From the NCBI GenBank assembly GCA_020029595.1, contig JAIBJN010000019.1, positions 1 through 32,848 of the forward strand: a DNA stretch of 32,848 nucleotides. The letters are read 5' to 3'. Positions 18,237 to 26,174 of the stretch are shown piece by piece. The notes under the pieces are model-generated. The model made no database searches. It was not told the DNA's origin and saw only the letters and a list, made by a program, of their open reading frames with translations. Position numbers and translations under genes: made by a program. This DNA comes from Actinomycetota bacterium. GTDB taxonomy: Bacteria > Actinomycetota > Thermoleophilia > Gaiellales > Gaiellaceae. Position 1 is the stretch's first letter, and each line of letters opens with the position of its first letter.

Positions 18237-18268
18237 GCCCGGGCCCGGCGACGGCCGGGGCCCGGGCC
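18236..18268. terminator. Bidirectional terminator hairpin between the FNR and multicopper oxidase genes
   Basis: GGCCCGGGCCCGG (18236-18248) pairs with CCGGGGCCCGGGCC (18255-18268) with one bulged G and a 6-base loop. It lies just after the FNR stop and 10 bases from the convergent oxidase stop. There is no T-run. Confidence 0.6.
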
Positions 18269-18277
18269 GTCCGCGGT

Positions 18278-20215
18278 TCATACCCCGGGGCCGATCCGGT
18301 AGGGCCGCATCATCTCGTGGTCCTCGTGCTCGACGATGTGGCAGTGCCACACGAAGAGGCCCGCCACCCCGAAGGTCGCTCGGACGCGCGTGATCTCGCT
18401 GGGGTAGGCGATAACCGTGTCCTTGCGGCCGGTCTCCCACGTCTCCGGTGGGCGCGCGGGGCTGCCGTCGAGCGGCTGGCGGTTCACCACCTCGAACTGC
18501 AGCTCGTGAATGTGGATGGGGTGCGCGTCCTCGGTGAAGTTGTAGAGCTCCCAGACTTCGGTCGCGCCGACAGCCGGGGCCTCGGTGAGAGGGTCGTCCC
18601 AGCCGAGCTGTTTGCCGGTTCCGTCCGGGTTGAGGACCCCCAAGAGGGCTGCACGAGGACCCACCTCCTCGAGGACGTCGGAGTCCACTTCGTTGAGAGA
18701 GAGCTGGCGCGTCACGCTCTCGGACGGCAGCGGTGCCGGCGCGGGAAGCGCAAGCAGGTTGGGCGGCGTGCTCCTGTCCACGCCCGGGGACCTCACGACA
18801 CGGAATTGCATTACCTGCCCGGTCGTCTCCGGGTCCGCGGTGTCGAAGTCGCCCGGCGGCTCCCCGCCGCCGAACGGCTCATCGGGGCCGAGGTTCAGCA
18901 GGATTATCTCGGTTCCGGCGGAGACCTTCGTGAAGTCGACGATGACGTCGGCCCGCTCCGCCGGTCCCATGAGAAGCCGGCTGCGCTCCACGGGGGCCGG
19001 CAGGAAGCCGCCCTCCGCCCCAATCTGCCAGAAGGGGAGGCCGTTCGACAGCTCGAGGATCAGGAAGCGCGAGTTGCAGCCGTTGAGGAAGCGGAAGCGG
19101 TAACGCCGCCGCTCCACCTCGAGGAACGGCCACGTCTTCCCATTGACGACGATCGAGTTGCCGAAGAACTCCGGGTTGAAGATCGGTGCGATGTCGCTGT
19201 CTGGGATGTACGGCCCCGCGAAGCCGTCGAAGAACGCGCGGCTGTCCGGGTAGAAGAGCGACCCGTCCTCGTTGAACGAGCGGTCCTGGATGGCGATCGG
19301 GATTTCGTGGTAGGTCAGGGCGGGCGGGTCGCCGAGGGCAGGCGCGGGGCCGGGCAGGGTCCCGTGCACCGCGTCGCCGGGGCCGCCGCGCAGGAGATAG
19401 AAGCCGGCCGGGCCAGCGTAGACGTTCAGCCGCGTCATCCCGAGCGTGTGGTCGTGATACCAGAGCGTCGCCGCCGCCTGGTCGTTTGCGTACTGGAAGA
19501 CCGCCGCCCCCGGCGTCCAGTCCCCTCCGAGCGGCGAGCTCGCCTTGAAGACGTCGTAGAACGAGCCGGTCGTCGCGAAGCCCGCCGGGAGGTTCGACGC
19601 CGCGGGCAGGTACCAGGCCTCGGCGTAGCCGTCGCTCTCCTGGGTCGTGTTCTCGCCGCCGTGCAGGTGGACGACCATCGGTACGGGCCCGGAGTAGGGG
19701 CCGGGAGTGGGCATGCCGCTGAAGTCCGGAGCCGAGTCGCGCCCGCTCTCGCCGCCCGGAGGATTCGCCCAGTGGAGCGTGGGGTCGACCGGCAGCAGGT
19801 GGGAGAGATAGTTCCCGCTCCCATCGATGAGCTGGTTCATCCACTTCACCCGAACGGGCGCGCGCCACTTCGCCTCGATCGTGAACGCGGGGTAGTTGAA
19901 TGTCCCCGGATGGTTGACAGAGCCGTAGCTCCAGACAGTGGTTGCCGGAAAACCGACCGGCAGGATCTGCTGCCGGAACTGCCTGACGGCGATCTCGTAG
20001 TAGTCGGTCTGCTTCCCTCCCTTCGTCTTGAGCTTCCCGGTCCGTGGCATGGCGGGCGGGACGATGAGGGGCGTCTCGTACTTGGGGACGATCGTCGGAT
20101 CGAGCGTGCCGCCTGGTATCTGGGCGAGCGACCACGGGATCCCGCCGCGCCAGAACAGTGCCGCGCCCGCCGCCGTCCCGTACACGATGAGTTGACGTCG
20201 CGTCAAGCCGGGCAT
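18278..20215 (-). CDS. Tat-exported multicopper oxidase (CotA/bilirubin oxidase-like laccase)
   Basis: A 645-residue three-cupredoxin oxidase that oxidises phenols, bilirubin or metal ions and reduces O2 to water. All four copper motifs are present: HLHG (183-186), WYHDH (252-256), HPIHIH (565-570) and HCHIVEH (624-630) with the axial Met635. HLHGGENTTQESDGYAEAWY is typical of the CotA branch. The N-terminus TRRQLIVYGTAAGAALF looks like a twin-arginine signal, so the enzyme is probably folded with copper inside and then exported. It is longer than CotA (about 510 residues), with extra loops around 130-180 and 205-240. The gene diverges from a TetR regulator and has a leader of about 170 bases with a large inverted repeat. 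The physiological substrate is unknown. Confidence 0.93.
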   Translation of the reverse strand: MPGLTRRQLIVYGTAAGAALFWRGGIPWSLAQIPGGTLDPTIVPKYETPLIVPPAMPRTGKLKTKGGKQTDYYEIAVRQFRQQILPVGFPATTVWSYGSVNHPGTFNYPAFTIEAKWRAPVRVKWMNQLIDGSGNYLSHLLPVDPTLHWANPPGGESGRDSAPDFSGMPTPGPYSGPVPMVVHLHGGENTTQESDGYAEAWYLPAASNLPAGFATTGSFYDVFKASSPLGGDWTPGAAVFQYANDQAAATLWYHDHTLGMTRLNVYAGPAGFYLLRGGPGDAVHGTLPGPAPALGDPPALTYHEIPIAIQDRSFNEDGSLFYPDSRAFFDGFAGPYIPDSDIAPIFNPEFFGNSIVVNGKTWPFLEVERRRYRFRFLNGCNSRFLILELSNGLPFWQIGAEGGFLPAPVERSRLLMGPAERADVIVDFTKVSAGTEIILLNLGPDEPFGGGEPPGDFDTADPETTGQVMQFRVVRSPGVDRSTPPNLLALPAPAPLPSESVTRQLSLNEVDSDVLEEVGPRAALLGVLNPDGTGKQLGWDDPLTEAPAVGATEVWELYNFTEDAHPIHIHELQFEVVNRQPLDGSPARPPETWETGRKDTVIAYPSEITRVRATFGVAGLFVWHCHIVEHEDHEMMRPYRIGPGV

Positions 20216-20285
20216 TCAGGGCCTCCAGTGGAGAGAGGGTCGTCTCTGCCCCTAGCCGGCGTGCCGGCGGGAGCCGCCACGCGCG

Positions 20286-20367
20286 ACCGGGTAGGACGCG
20301 TGCAGGGAAAATCGAGATCTCGGCGGCCGCGCCTGCTCGACCAACCCTGCACGCTGCCATACCCGGT
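20286..20367. repeat. Long imperfect inverted repeat in the multicopper oxidase leader
   Basis: The arms 20286-20307 and 20345-20367 match over 22-23 bases: ACCGGGTA, a 4-5 base mismatch, then a perfect GCGTGCAGGG. A 37-base centre separates them and holds the palindrome CGAGATCTCG (20313-20322). It lies between the minus-strand promoter and the oxidase ATG and could fold into a long stem in the mRNA. It may act as an attenuator or a stability element, or be a small mobile-element remnant. Confidence 0.6.
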
Positions 20368-20393
20368 AGGGTGCCGCATTGTCCCTGTCGCCA

Positions 20394-20423
20394 ATTAGAT
20401 CACACATGTCATCTGAAAATCAA
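20394..20423 (-). promoter_or_regulatory. Promoter of the multicopper oxidase gene
   Basis: On the minus strand TTGATT (20423-20418) and TCTAAT (20399-20394) are spaced by 18 bases, giving a predicted start near 20387. The spacer and -35 overlap the operator palindrome at 20405-20434, so a bound repressor would block polymerase. Confidence 0.6.
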
Positions 20424-20445
20424 GTGATGTCATGAGAAGGTGACA
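20405..20445. promoter_or_regulatory. Putative TetR-family operator with three half-sites
   Basis: CATGTCATC (20405-20413) and GATGTCATG (20426-20434) form an inverted repeat with a 12-base spacer and one mismatch per arm. ATGTCAT also recurs as a direct repeat 21 bases apart (two helical turns). TGTCA (20429-20433) pairs with TGACA (20441-20445) across 8 bases. The site lies between the divergent oxidase and TetR genes, the normal place for a TetR autoregulatory operator. No binding has been shown. Confidence 0.6.
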
Positions 20446-20469
20446 GCGCTGATTCAGAAAAGGACGTAG

Positions 20470-21042
20470 ATGGCCGCCGTGAGCAGACGAGCGCGGAGCG
20501 AGCGGGAGATCCTCTCGGCGGCGGCACGGACGCTCGCGGACCGGCCGACGGCCGGGATGGGTGAGATCGCCTCCGCGGCCGGTATCGCCCGCGGGACGCT
20601 CTATCGCTACTTCCCAACCCGAGAGTCGCTGCTTCAGGCGCTGGAAGCGGCCGCCGACGAGGAGGCGCGTCAGCGACTCGAGGAGGCCAACCTCGATCAG
20701 GTTCCCGTGGACGAGGGACTCGCTCGTGCGACGCGGGCTCTCGTCGCGGTGGGTGAGCACTTCATCGTGCTCCTACGTGAGCGGCGCCCTCCCGAGCCCG
20801 GCTTCACGGCTGTGCTCGCTGCGCTCCTTCTGCGCGGGCAGTCTGGAGGCCAGGTCCGCGCCGACGTCCCGGTCGACGTCCTCGTCGAGTCGCTGCTCGT
20901 CCTCGTCGGGGTGTGCGTCCGTGCCGGTAGGGGAGCTGGGACGGGATCCGAGGACATCAGCTCGATCGCGCTCCGGTTGTTTCTCGACGGAGCGCGCCGT
21001 CCCCCGAGTGACCCGGCTCTCGAGGGTGAGGTCGGTGACTAG
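20470..21042 (+). CDS. TetR-family transcriptional regulator
   Basis: A 190-residue repressor. The N-terminal helix-turn-helix is clear: EREILSAAARTLADRPTAGM, then GEIASAAGIARGTLYRYFPTRESLLQAL (core A..AGiarGTLYRYFPtResLl), residues about 12-60. The C-terminal ligand and dimer domain (about 70-180) has no recognisable ligand signature. The ATG at 20470 has AGGA 9-12 bases upstream. A palindromic operator lies directly upstream and overlaps the promoter of the divergent multicopper oxidase, so it probably represses that gene and itself. Its 3' end overlaps the chosen fumarase start by 8 bases, which would also tie fumarase expression to it. Confidence 0.93.
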   Translation: MAAVSRRARSEREILSAAARTLADRPTAGMGEIASAAGIARGTLYRYFPTRESLLQALEAAADEEARQRLEEANLDQVPVDEGLARATRALVAVGEHFIVLLRERRPPEPGFTAVLAALLLRGQSGGQVRADVPVDVLVESLLVLVGVCVRAGRGAGTGSEDISSIALRLFLDGARRPPSDPALEGEVGD

Positions 21043-22381
21043 ACTGGCCGGCGTGAGCGGGATCGCGCCCAGGGAGCTCTGGGGCGAGGAGACGCGGAAG
21101 GCGATCGAGAACTTTCCGGTCTCGGGCGATCCCATTCCTGTCTCCGTCGCGCGTTGGCTCGGTCGCATCAAGGCCGCCGCCGCGCGCGTGAACGCCGAGC
21201 TCGATCTGCTCGAGGCCGAGAAGGCGCAGCGGATCGCCAAGGCGGCGGACCGCGTCGCGTCCGGTGAGTTCGACGATCAGTTCCCGCTGGACGTCTTCCA
21301 GACGGGCTCGGGCACCTCGTCGAACATGAACGCGAACGAGGTCATCGCCACTCTCGCCGGCGAGGGCGTGCACCCGAACGACGACGTCAACATGGGCCAG
21401 TCCTCGAACGACATCTTCCCCTCGGCCGTCCACCTCGCCGCGCTCGATGAGCTCGTCCACGACCTCGTGCCCAGCCTGACGGGGCTTGCGGAGGTCCTCG
21501 AGCGCAAGGCGGAGGAGTTCGCCGACGTCGTCAAGTCCGGCCGCACCCACCTGATGGACGCCGTGCCGGTGACGCTCGGCCAGGAGTTCGGCGGCTATGC
21601 GGCGCAGGTGCGCCAGGGCATCGCGCGCGTCGAGTCGACGTTCGAGCGGCTTGGTCAGATCCCGCTGGGCGGGACCGCCGTGGGGACCGGCCTCAACACG
21701 CACCCCGAGTTCGCCGAGCGCGTGCGGACGCGGCTCTCGGCGGAAACGGGGCTCGTGGTTCTCCCCCCGGCCGACCCGTTCGAGGCGCAGGCCGCGCGAG
21801 ACGCTCTCGTCGAGGCCTCGGGGGCGCTCAAGACCGTCGCCGTCTCGCTGACGAAGATCGCGAACGACATCCGGTGGATGGGCTCCGGCCCGCGGGCCGG
21901 TCTCGCCGAGATCGCCCTGCCCGAGCTCCAGAAAGGGAGCTCGATCATGCCGGGCAAGGTGAACCCGGTGATCCCCGAGGTGGTGACGCAGGTCGCCGCC
22001 CAGGTGATCGGAAACGACGCGGCCATCACCGTCGGCGGCCTGCAGGGCCACTTCGAGCTGAACGTCTTCGTCCCGATGATGGCCCGCAACCTCCTCGGCT
22101 CCATCGGCCTCCTCGCCTCCGCGTCGCGCCTCCTCGCGGAGAAGTGCGTGGACGGCATCGAGGCGAACCGGGAGACGCTCGAGCGCTACGCCGAGCTCAC
22201 GCTCTCGGCGGCGACGGCGCTCAACCCGCACATCGGCTACGACCGCGCGACGGAGATCGTCAAGGAGGCCGCTCGCTCCGGCCGCCCGCTGCGTGACGTG
22301 GCCCGCGAGGCCGGCGTCGACGAGGAGACCCTCGAGAAGGCGCTCGACTACCGGGCGATGGCGCGCCCGCACGAGCGCTGA
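21035..22381 (+). CDS. fumC: Class II fumarate hydratase
   Basis: A TCA-cycle enzyme of about 448 residues that interconverts fumarate and malate; this class is oxygen-stable and has no Fe-S cluster. Family motifs are FQTGSGTSSNMNANEVIA, NMGQSSNDIFPSAVH, SGRTHLMDAVPVTLGQEFGG (core GRTHlmDA.P) and the signature GSSIMPGKVNPVIPEVV near residue 302. The start is uncertain: GTG 21035 overlaps the TetR stop and has a purine-rich stretch before it, while GTG 21053 would give 442 residues and start at a more usual place. Overlap with a TetR gene is not a typical context for fumC and suggests shared transcription. Confidence 0.96.
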   Translation: MTRLAGVSGIAPRELWGEETRKAIENFPVSGDPIPVSVARWLGRIKAAAARVNAELDLLEAEKAQRIAKAADRVASGEFDDQFPLDVFQTGSGTSSNMNANEVIATLAGEGVHPNDDVNMGQSSNDIFPSAVHLAALDELVHDLVPSLTGLAEVLERKAEEFADVVKSGRTHLMDAVPVTLGQEFGGYAAQVRQGIARVESTFERLGQIPLGGTAVGTGLNTHPEFAERVRTRLSAETGLVVLPPADPFEAQAARDALVEASGALKTVAVSLTKIANDIRWMGSGPRAGLAEIALPELQKGSSIMPGKVNPVIPEVVTQVAAQVIGNDAAITVGGLQGHFELNVFVPMMARNLLGSIGLLASASRLLAEKCVDGIEANRETLERYAELTLSAATALNPHIGYDRATEIVKEAARSGRPLRDVAREAGVDEETLEKALDYRAMARPHER

Positions 22382-22394
22382 GCCCGGCGCACTC

Positions 22395-22423
22395 TTGACA
22401 CGCGCCTTTTAGTGTCATTAACT
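22395..22423. promoter_or_regulatory. TGACAC-N10-GTGTCA inverted repeat with a -35-like hexamer
   Basis: TGACAC (22396-22401) and GTGTCA (22412-22417) are perfectly inverted. On the plus strand TTGACA (22395-22400) lies 17 bases before TTAACT (22418-22423), like a promoter, but no plus-strand gene follows for over 1 kb. The TGTCA/TGACA half-sites recall those at 20405-20445. It lies just after fumC. The rest of 22424-22515 shows only weak GC-rich hairpins before the lipA stop. Confidence 0.4.
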
Positions 22424-22515
22424 GCCGGTACGCGCGTTCCGGGACGCGGCGAGGGGACTACCTCTCAGATCCGGGCGGCAGCGCAGCCCGCCGCGAGCCC
22501 GTCGCGACCTCCGGG

Positions 22516-23502
22516 TCAGCTCTTGGGGGGAGAGCCGCGGGAGAGGAGCCGCCGCACGGCGGCTCCCTCCGTGAAGGAGCCCTCAGTGGCGACGGCGTCG
22601 CGCCCGGTCTCGGCCGCGTGCCGCTGCTCGTCGGCCCTGTAGGAGGAGCGGACGAGCGGGCCTGCGAAGACGGAGCCGAAGCCCATCGCCTCGCCCTGCT
22701 CGCGGAGCCAGCGGAACTCGTCCGGATGCACCCAGCGGTCGATCGTCGTGTGGCGCGAAGACGGCTGCAGGTACTGGCCGATCGTGACGACGTCCACGCC
22801 GTGGCCGCGGAGGTCGCGCATCGTCTCGACGACCTCGTCGTTCGTCTCGCCGAGGCCGACGATGATCCCTGACTTCGTCAGCACGGGGTAGCCCGCGAGC
22901 TCCTTCGCACGGTGGAGGAGCCAGAGGGCCTTGTCGTAAGAGGCCTTGGCGCCACGCATGCGGCGGTGAAGGCGTCGGACGGTCTCGATGTTATGGTTGA
23001 AGACCTCCGGCCGCTCGGCCAGGACCGTGCGGAGCGCCTCCTCCTCGGCGTCGAGGAAGTCGGGTGTGAGCACCTCGACAGAAGCCTGGGGAAGCTTGTG
23101 CTTCAGCGCGCGGATCGTGGCCGCGTAGTGCCCCGCGCCACGGTCGGGGAGGTCGTCCCGGTCGACCGACGTGACGACGACGTGGGTGAGGCCCATCTGC
23201 GCGGCGGCCTGCGCGAGCCGGAGCGGCTCGAGCGGGTCGGGCGGGGCCTCGGGGCGGCCGGAGTGGACGTAGCAGTAGCGGCATGCCCGCGTGCACGTGT
23301 CTCCGAGGATCTGGAACGTGGCGGTGCCCCGCCCCCAGCACTCGGCGATGTTGGGGCAGCGCGCCTCCTCGCAGATCGTGTGCAGGCGCTGGCCGTGCAG
23401 GAGCTCTCGCACCTCGAAGTAGCGCGAGTCGGCGCTCGGCGCGCGCACCTTCATCCACTCGGGCCGGCGCGGCCGCTCGGCAACGGGCAGGGAGGCCTTC
23501 AT
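22516..23502 (-). CDS. lipA: Lipoyl synthase (radical SAM)
   Basis: A 328-residue enzyme that inserts two sulfur atoms into protein-bound octanoyl groups to make lipoyl cofactor. The auxiliary cluster motif is CxxxxCxxxxxC (C44, C49, C55 in ICEEARCPNIAEC) and the radical SAM motif CxxxCxxC (C70, C74, C77 in CTRACRYC). RSSYRAD near the C-terminus supplies the conserved Ser ligand of the auxiliary cluster. ATG 23502 follows a TACACT -10-like box (23516-23511) by 8 bases, so the mRNA is probably leaderless. The partner lipB and a lipoylated E2 lie downstream on the same strand side of the cluster, across the secreted-protein gene. Confidence 0.98.
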   Translation of the reverse strand: MKASLPVAERPRRPEWMKVRAPSADSRYFEVRELLHGQRLHTICEEARCPNIAECWGRGTATFQILGDTCTRACRYCYVHSGRPEAPPDPLEPLRLAQAAAQMGLTHVVVTSVDRDDLPDRGAGHYAATIRALKHKLPQASVEVLTPDFLDAEEEALRTVLAERPEVFNHNIETVRRLHRRMRGAKASYDKALWLLHRAKELAGYPVLTKSGIIVGLGETNDEVVETMRDLRGHGVDVVTIGQYLQPSSRHTTIDRWVHPDEFRWLREQGEAMGFGSVFAGPLVRSSYRADEQRHAAETGRDAVATEGSFTEGAAVRRLLSRGSPPKS

Positions 23503-23543
23503 CGCGACCCAGTGTAGAGGGGCTCGGACTCACGGCGCGCCGC

Positions 23544-23573
23544 TTGAATCTGGCGCCGGTTACCTCCTATAGT
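23544..23573 (+). promoter_or_regulatory. Promoter of the secreted propeller-like protein
   Basis: TTGAAT (23544-23549) and TATAGT (23568-23573) are spaced by 18 bases. A GGGAGAGG ribosome-binding site lies just before the ATG at 23608. Unlike most neighbours, this gene has a leader of about 28 bases. Confidence 0.65.
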
Positions 23574-23607
23574 CACCCAGAGTTCACCCCGGGGAAGGGA
23601 GAGGCAG

Positions 23608-25305
23608 ATGAGCGTGAAAGCGCGAGCCAGGCTCCTGGCCGTCGGAGTTCTGCTGGGAGCGTTGCTCCTGGCGCTCCCGGCCTCGAGCGCCGGTCCCAAG
23701 CAGAAGCGACTGACGGGAGGGAAGCAGCTCACGCACTTCTCGCAGGCGGTCGCGCTCCGCTTCTGGGCGGAGAACCCCGAGTTCGCTCCCAAGGAGCTGA
23801 CGGAGCGCCTGGAGCAGGTGCGGGCGGAGGAGCACCCGGGGAAGGATCGGGGCAAGCCCGGCGCTCCCGGCGCCGCCGGGATCGTCTTCAACGCGGATGA
23901 GTTCGGTCTCCCGCAGAACGAGGAGTCCGTGACCGCCTGCCGCGCGAACACGAGCTACGTGCTCGAGGGTACGAACGACTATCGCGGGCTGCTCGATCCG
24001 CTCGGGAACTTCACCGGGTGGCACTTCTCGAACGACGGCGGCCGCTCGCTCGCGAACGAGGGCCTGCTGCCGCCGGTTCCGCTGTTGAGCGATCCGGCGA
24101 CCGAGGTGCCGTCAGGCGGCGATCCCGTCATGGTCGCGGGGAAGGGATGCGCCATGTTCGGCGGCGGCCTTGCGTACGACGCGGTCGATCCCTTCTCCAA
24201 CCCGAACGGCATCGCGGTGTCCAAGAGCTCGCCCTCGATCCTGGCGTCCTGCGACACGGCGGCGGATCCGGCCAACCCAGACTGTTGGCCGACTCGCCGG
24301 CTCGTGGCCGAGGGCACCGGCATTCCGGATCCGACTCCCGAGAATCCCGGGCACTTCCTCGACAAGCCGTGGTTCGACGTCGGGTGGAGCGGGGACGCCG
24401 AGTACGTCTGGATCGCGTACTCCGACTTCGCGATCACGGGCCCGGGCGACCTCGACTTCACGGCGGAGATCTTCGCCGTCCGGTGCACCAGTGATCTGGC
24501 CACGTGCACGGAGCCGATCCCGATCAGCGTGGACGACGTCGACGTGCAGTTCGCCGACGTGACGATCGGTCCGGACGGACGCGTCTACGTGACGTGGTCG
24601 CAGATCTTCGGCGAGCTGACGGAGGAGCCGCAGACGTTCGTGCACAAGCTCCGCGTCGCCGAGGCCGGCAGCACGACGTTCGGGCCGGAGAAGATCGTGG
24701 CCGTCGAGGAGCTTCCGATCCCGTTCGGCGGCCTCCTCAATGCCAACGACTTCCGCATCGCCACGTACCCGAAGAACGCCGTGGCCCCACACCGCGGAAA
24801 CTCTCGTGTCTTCGTGGTGTGGGACGCCTGCAGGTACCGGCCGCTCGACACCGTCTGCGAGGAGGCGTACGTCAAGCTGACCTGGTCAGACGACCTTGGC
24901 GACACCTGGGCCGACCCGGTCGAGCTCTCGCGGGGAGGGAACAACTACTTCCCGTCGATCGACTGGGACGGCGAGCGCCGGGGCGCCGATCTCGCCTTCA
25001 CGTGGTTCTCGAACCGACGCGACGGCCAGTTCGACAACCGCCAGGACATCGAGTTCGCGAGCGTCGACGTGAGCCGGCCGTGGGACGTCGAGGATCGGCG
25101 GGTGCTCACGAGCGGAATGAACGAATCAGAGGCGGATCCGCTCCTGGGCGGCCTCTTCATCGGCGACTACATCGAGGTCGCCGCGGTGGGCGACCGAGCC
25201 TGGGTCGGATACAACGCCAACTACCGGCAGAAGGAGCTCCTCGGTGAGGGGGTGCCCGTTCCGCAGCAGGACAACTACCTCGACCGCGTTCGCTTCGGCG
25301 GCTGA
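23608..25305 (+). CDS. Secreted protein with sialidase/BNR-like beta-propeller repeats, function unknown
   Basis: A 565-residue exported protein. Residues 1-28 are a classical signal peptide: basic start MSVKARARLL, hydrophobic core GVLLGALLLALPA, likely cleavage near ASSA-G. The mature part shows Asp-box-like turns (S-x-D-x-G-x-T-W), the best being SDDLGDTW at 427-434 and a weaker one at SNDGGRS (141-147). These mark sialidase-type six-bladed propellers. Phrases such as VTWSQIFGEL and VFVVWDACRYR fit repeated propeller strands. I see no sialidase catalytic Arg triad or FRIP motif, so enzyme activity is unproven and binding is equally possible. Its own promoter and a terminator after it make it a single-gene unit placed between lipA and lipB. 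Confidence 0.85.
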   Translation: MSVKARARLLAVGVLLGALLLALPASSAGPKQKRLTGGKQLTHFSQAVALRFWAENPEFAPKELTERLEQVRAEEHPGKDRGKPGAPGAAGIVFNADEFGLPQNEESVTACRANTSYVLEGTNDYRGLLDPLGNFTGWHFSNDGGRSLANEGLLPPVPLLSDPATEVPSGGDPVMVAGKGCAMFGGGLAYDAVDPFSNPNGIAVSKSSPSILASCDTAADPANPDCWPTRRLVAEGTGIPDPTPENPGHFLDKPWFDVGWSGDAEYVWIAYSDFAITGPGDLDFTAEIFAVRCTSDLATCTEPIPISVDDVDVQFADVTIGPDGRVYVTWSQIFGELTEEPQTFVHKLRVAEAGSTTFGPEKIVAVEELPIPFGGLLNANDFRIATYPKNAVAPHRGNSRVFVVWDACRYRPLDTVCEEAYVKLTWSDDLGDTWADPVELSRGGNNYFPSIDWDGERRGADLAFTWFSNRRDGQFDNRQDIEFASVDVSRPWDVEDRRVLTSGMNESEADPLLGGLFIGDYIEVAAVGDRAWVGYNANYRQKELLGEGVPVPQQDNYLDRVRFGG

Positions 25306-25328
25306 GCGGCAGGACGTCTCACCGTGCC

Positions 25329-25354
25329 GCGGGCCCCGGGAGACCGGGGCCCGC
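25329..25354. terminator. Bidirectional terminator hairpin between the secreted protein gene and lipB
   Basis: GCGGGCCCCGG (25329-25339) and CCGGGGCCCGC (25344-25354) form a perfect 11-bp stem with a GAGA tetraloop. It lies in the 55-base gap between two convergent genes and has no T-run. Confidence 0.7.
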
Positions 25355-25360
25355 TCCCTG

Positions 25361-26137
25361 CTAGGGCCGGGCCGGGACCTGCTCCACGCCGATCGCCTCT
25401 CCGGAGCGGGCGGCCGCCCGGAGGGGCTTTGCCGCCAGCTTGTCGTGGACGGGCTGGGGCCAGAGACCGAGGCCGTCCTCGGCGGGAAGCTCGTCGAGCT
25501 GGAGCCCGAAGACGTCGGCGATCGCAGCCGCTGCCTCGGCCCGCACGTCGTCGACCCCGAGCGAGCGGTCGAGCTCGCGGGTCATCGTCGTGAAGGCCGC
25601 GTCCTCGAGGCCGCAGGCCGTGATCCACTCGGAAAACGGCGTCGGGTCGAGGTCGACGTTGAGGGCGTAGCCATGCGTGGTGATCCAGCGCGAGATGTGA
25701 ACTCCGATCGAGCAGATCTTGCGGGGCGGGCTCTCGAGCCAGACGCCGGTGAGGCCCTCGATTCGGGCTCCCTCGATCCCGAAGGCGGCGAGCGTGCCGA
25801 TGACGGACTCCTCGAGATCGCGGCAGTAACGTTTCACGTCGCGGCCGTGCCGGTTGAGGTCGAGGATCGGATAGCAGACGAGCTGTCCCGGCCCGTGGTA
25901 GGTGGATTTGCCGCCCCGGTCGGTTTCGACGACCTCGACCTCCGCCGCGTCAGGGACGTGGAGCTCGGCGGACTCGTCGGTGCGACGCCCGAGCGTGATC
26001 ACGGGCGGGTGCTCCAGGAGGATGACCGTGTCGGGGATCGCTCCCTGGGAGACAGCCGCCGCGAGCGCGCGCTGAAGCCCCCACGCCTCGCGGTACGGCG
26101 TCGCGCCGAGGTTCAGCAAGTACGCCCCGCGCTTCAC
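25361..26137 (-). CDS. lipB: Lipoyl(octanoyl) transferase
   Basis: A 258-residue enzyme that moves octanoyl from acyl carrier protein onto the lipoyl-domain lysine of E2 and related proteins, before LipA adds sulfur. The catalytic pair is present: K140 in RKICSIGVHISRW and C175 in WITACGLEDAAFTTM. RGGKSTYHGPGQLVCYPI (74-91) is the family signature. The start is GTG 26137, 37 bases after the E2 stop. A TAGGCT -10-like box 7 bases upstream may give a leaderless transcript in addition to read-through from the dehydrogenase operon. The C-terminal 30 residues (after about 225) are not family-conserved. Confidence 0.97.
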   Translation of the reverse strand: MKRGAYLLNLGATPYREAWGLQRALAAAVSQGAIPDTVILLEHPPVITLGRRTDESAELHVPDAAEVEVVETDRGGKSTYHGPGQLVCYPILDLNRHGRDVKRYCRDLEESVIGTLAAFGIEGARIEGLTGVWLESPPRKICSIGVHISRWITTHGYALNVDLDPTPFSEWITACGLEDAAFTTMTRELDRSLGVDDVRAEAAAAIADVFGLQLDELPAEDGLGLWPQPVHDKLAAKPLRAAARSGEAIGVEQVPARP

Positions 26138-26174
26138 GATCTACAGCCTAGACGCCGCGCACCTGCGAGCCGTC

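Noticed and set aside
20203-20394. Small 63-codon minus-strand frame in the multicopper oxidase leader
   Set aside because: Its end overlaps the oxidase start, it follows the inverted repeat and has no family features. A leader peptide cannot be excluded but there is no positive evidence.
22412-22642. Small plus-strand frame after the TTGACA box near fumC
   Set aside because: It begins in the palindrome itself, has low-complexity content and overlaps lipA antisense.
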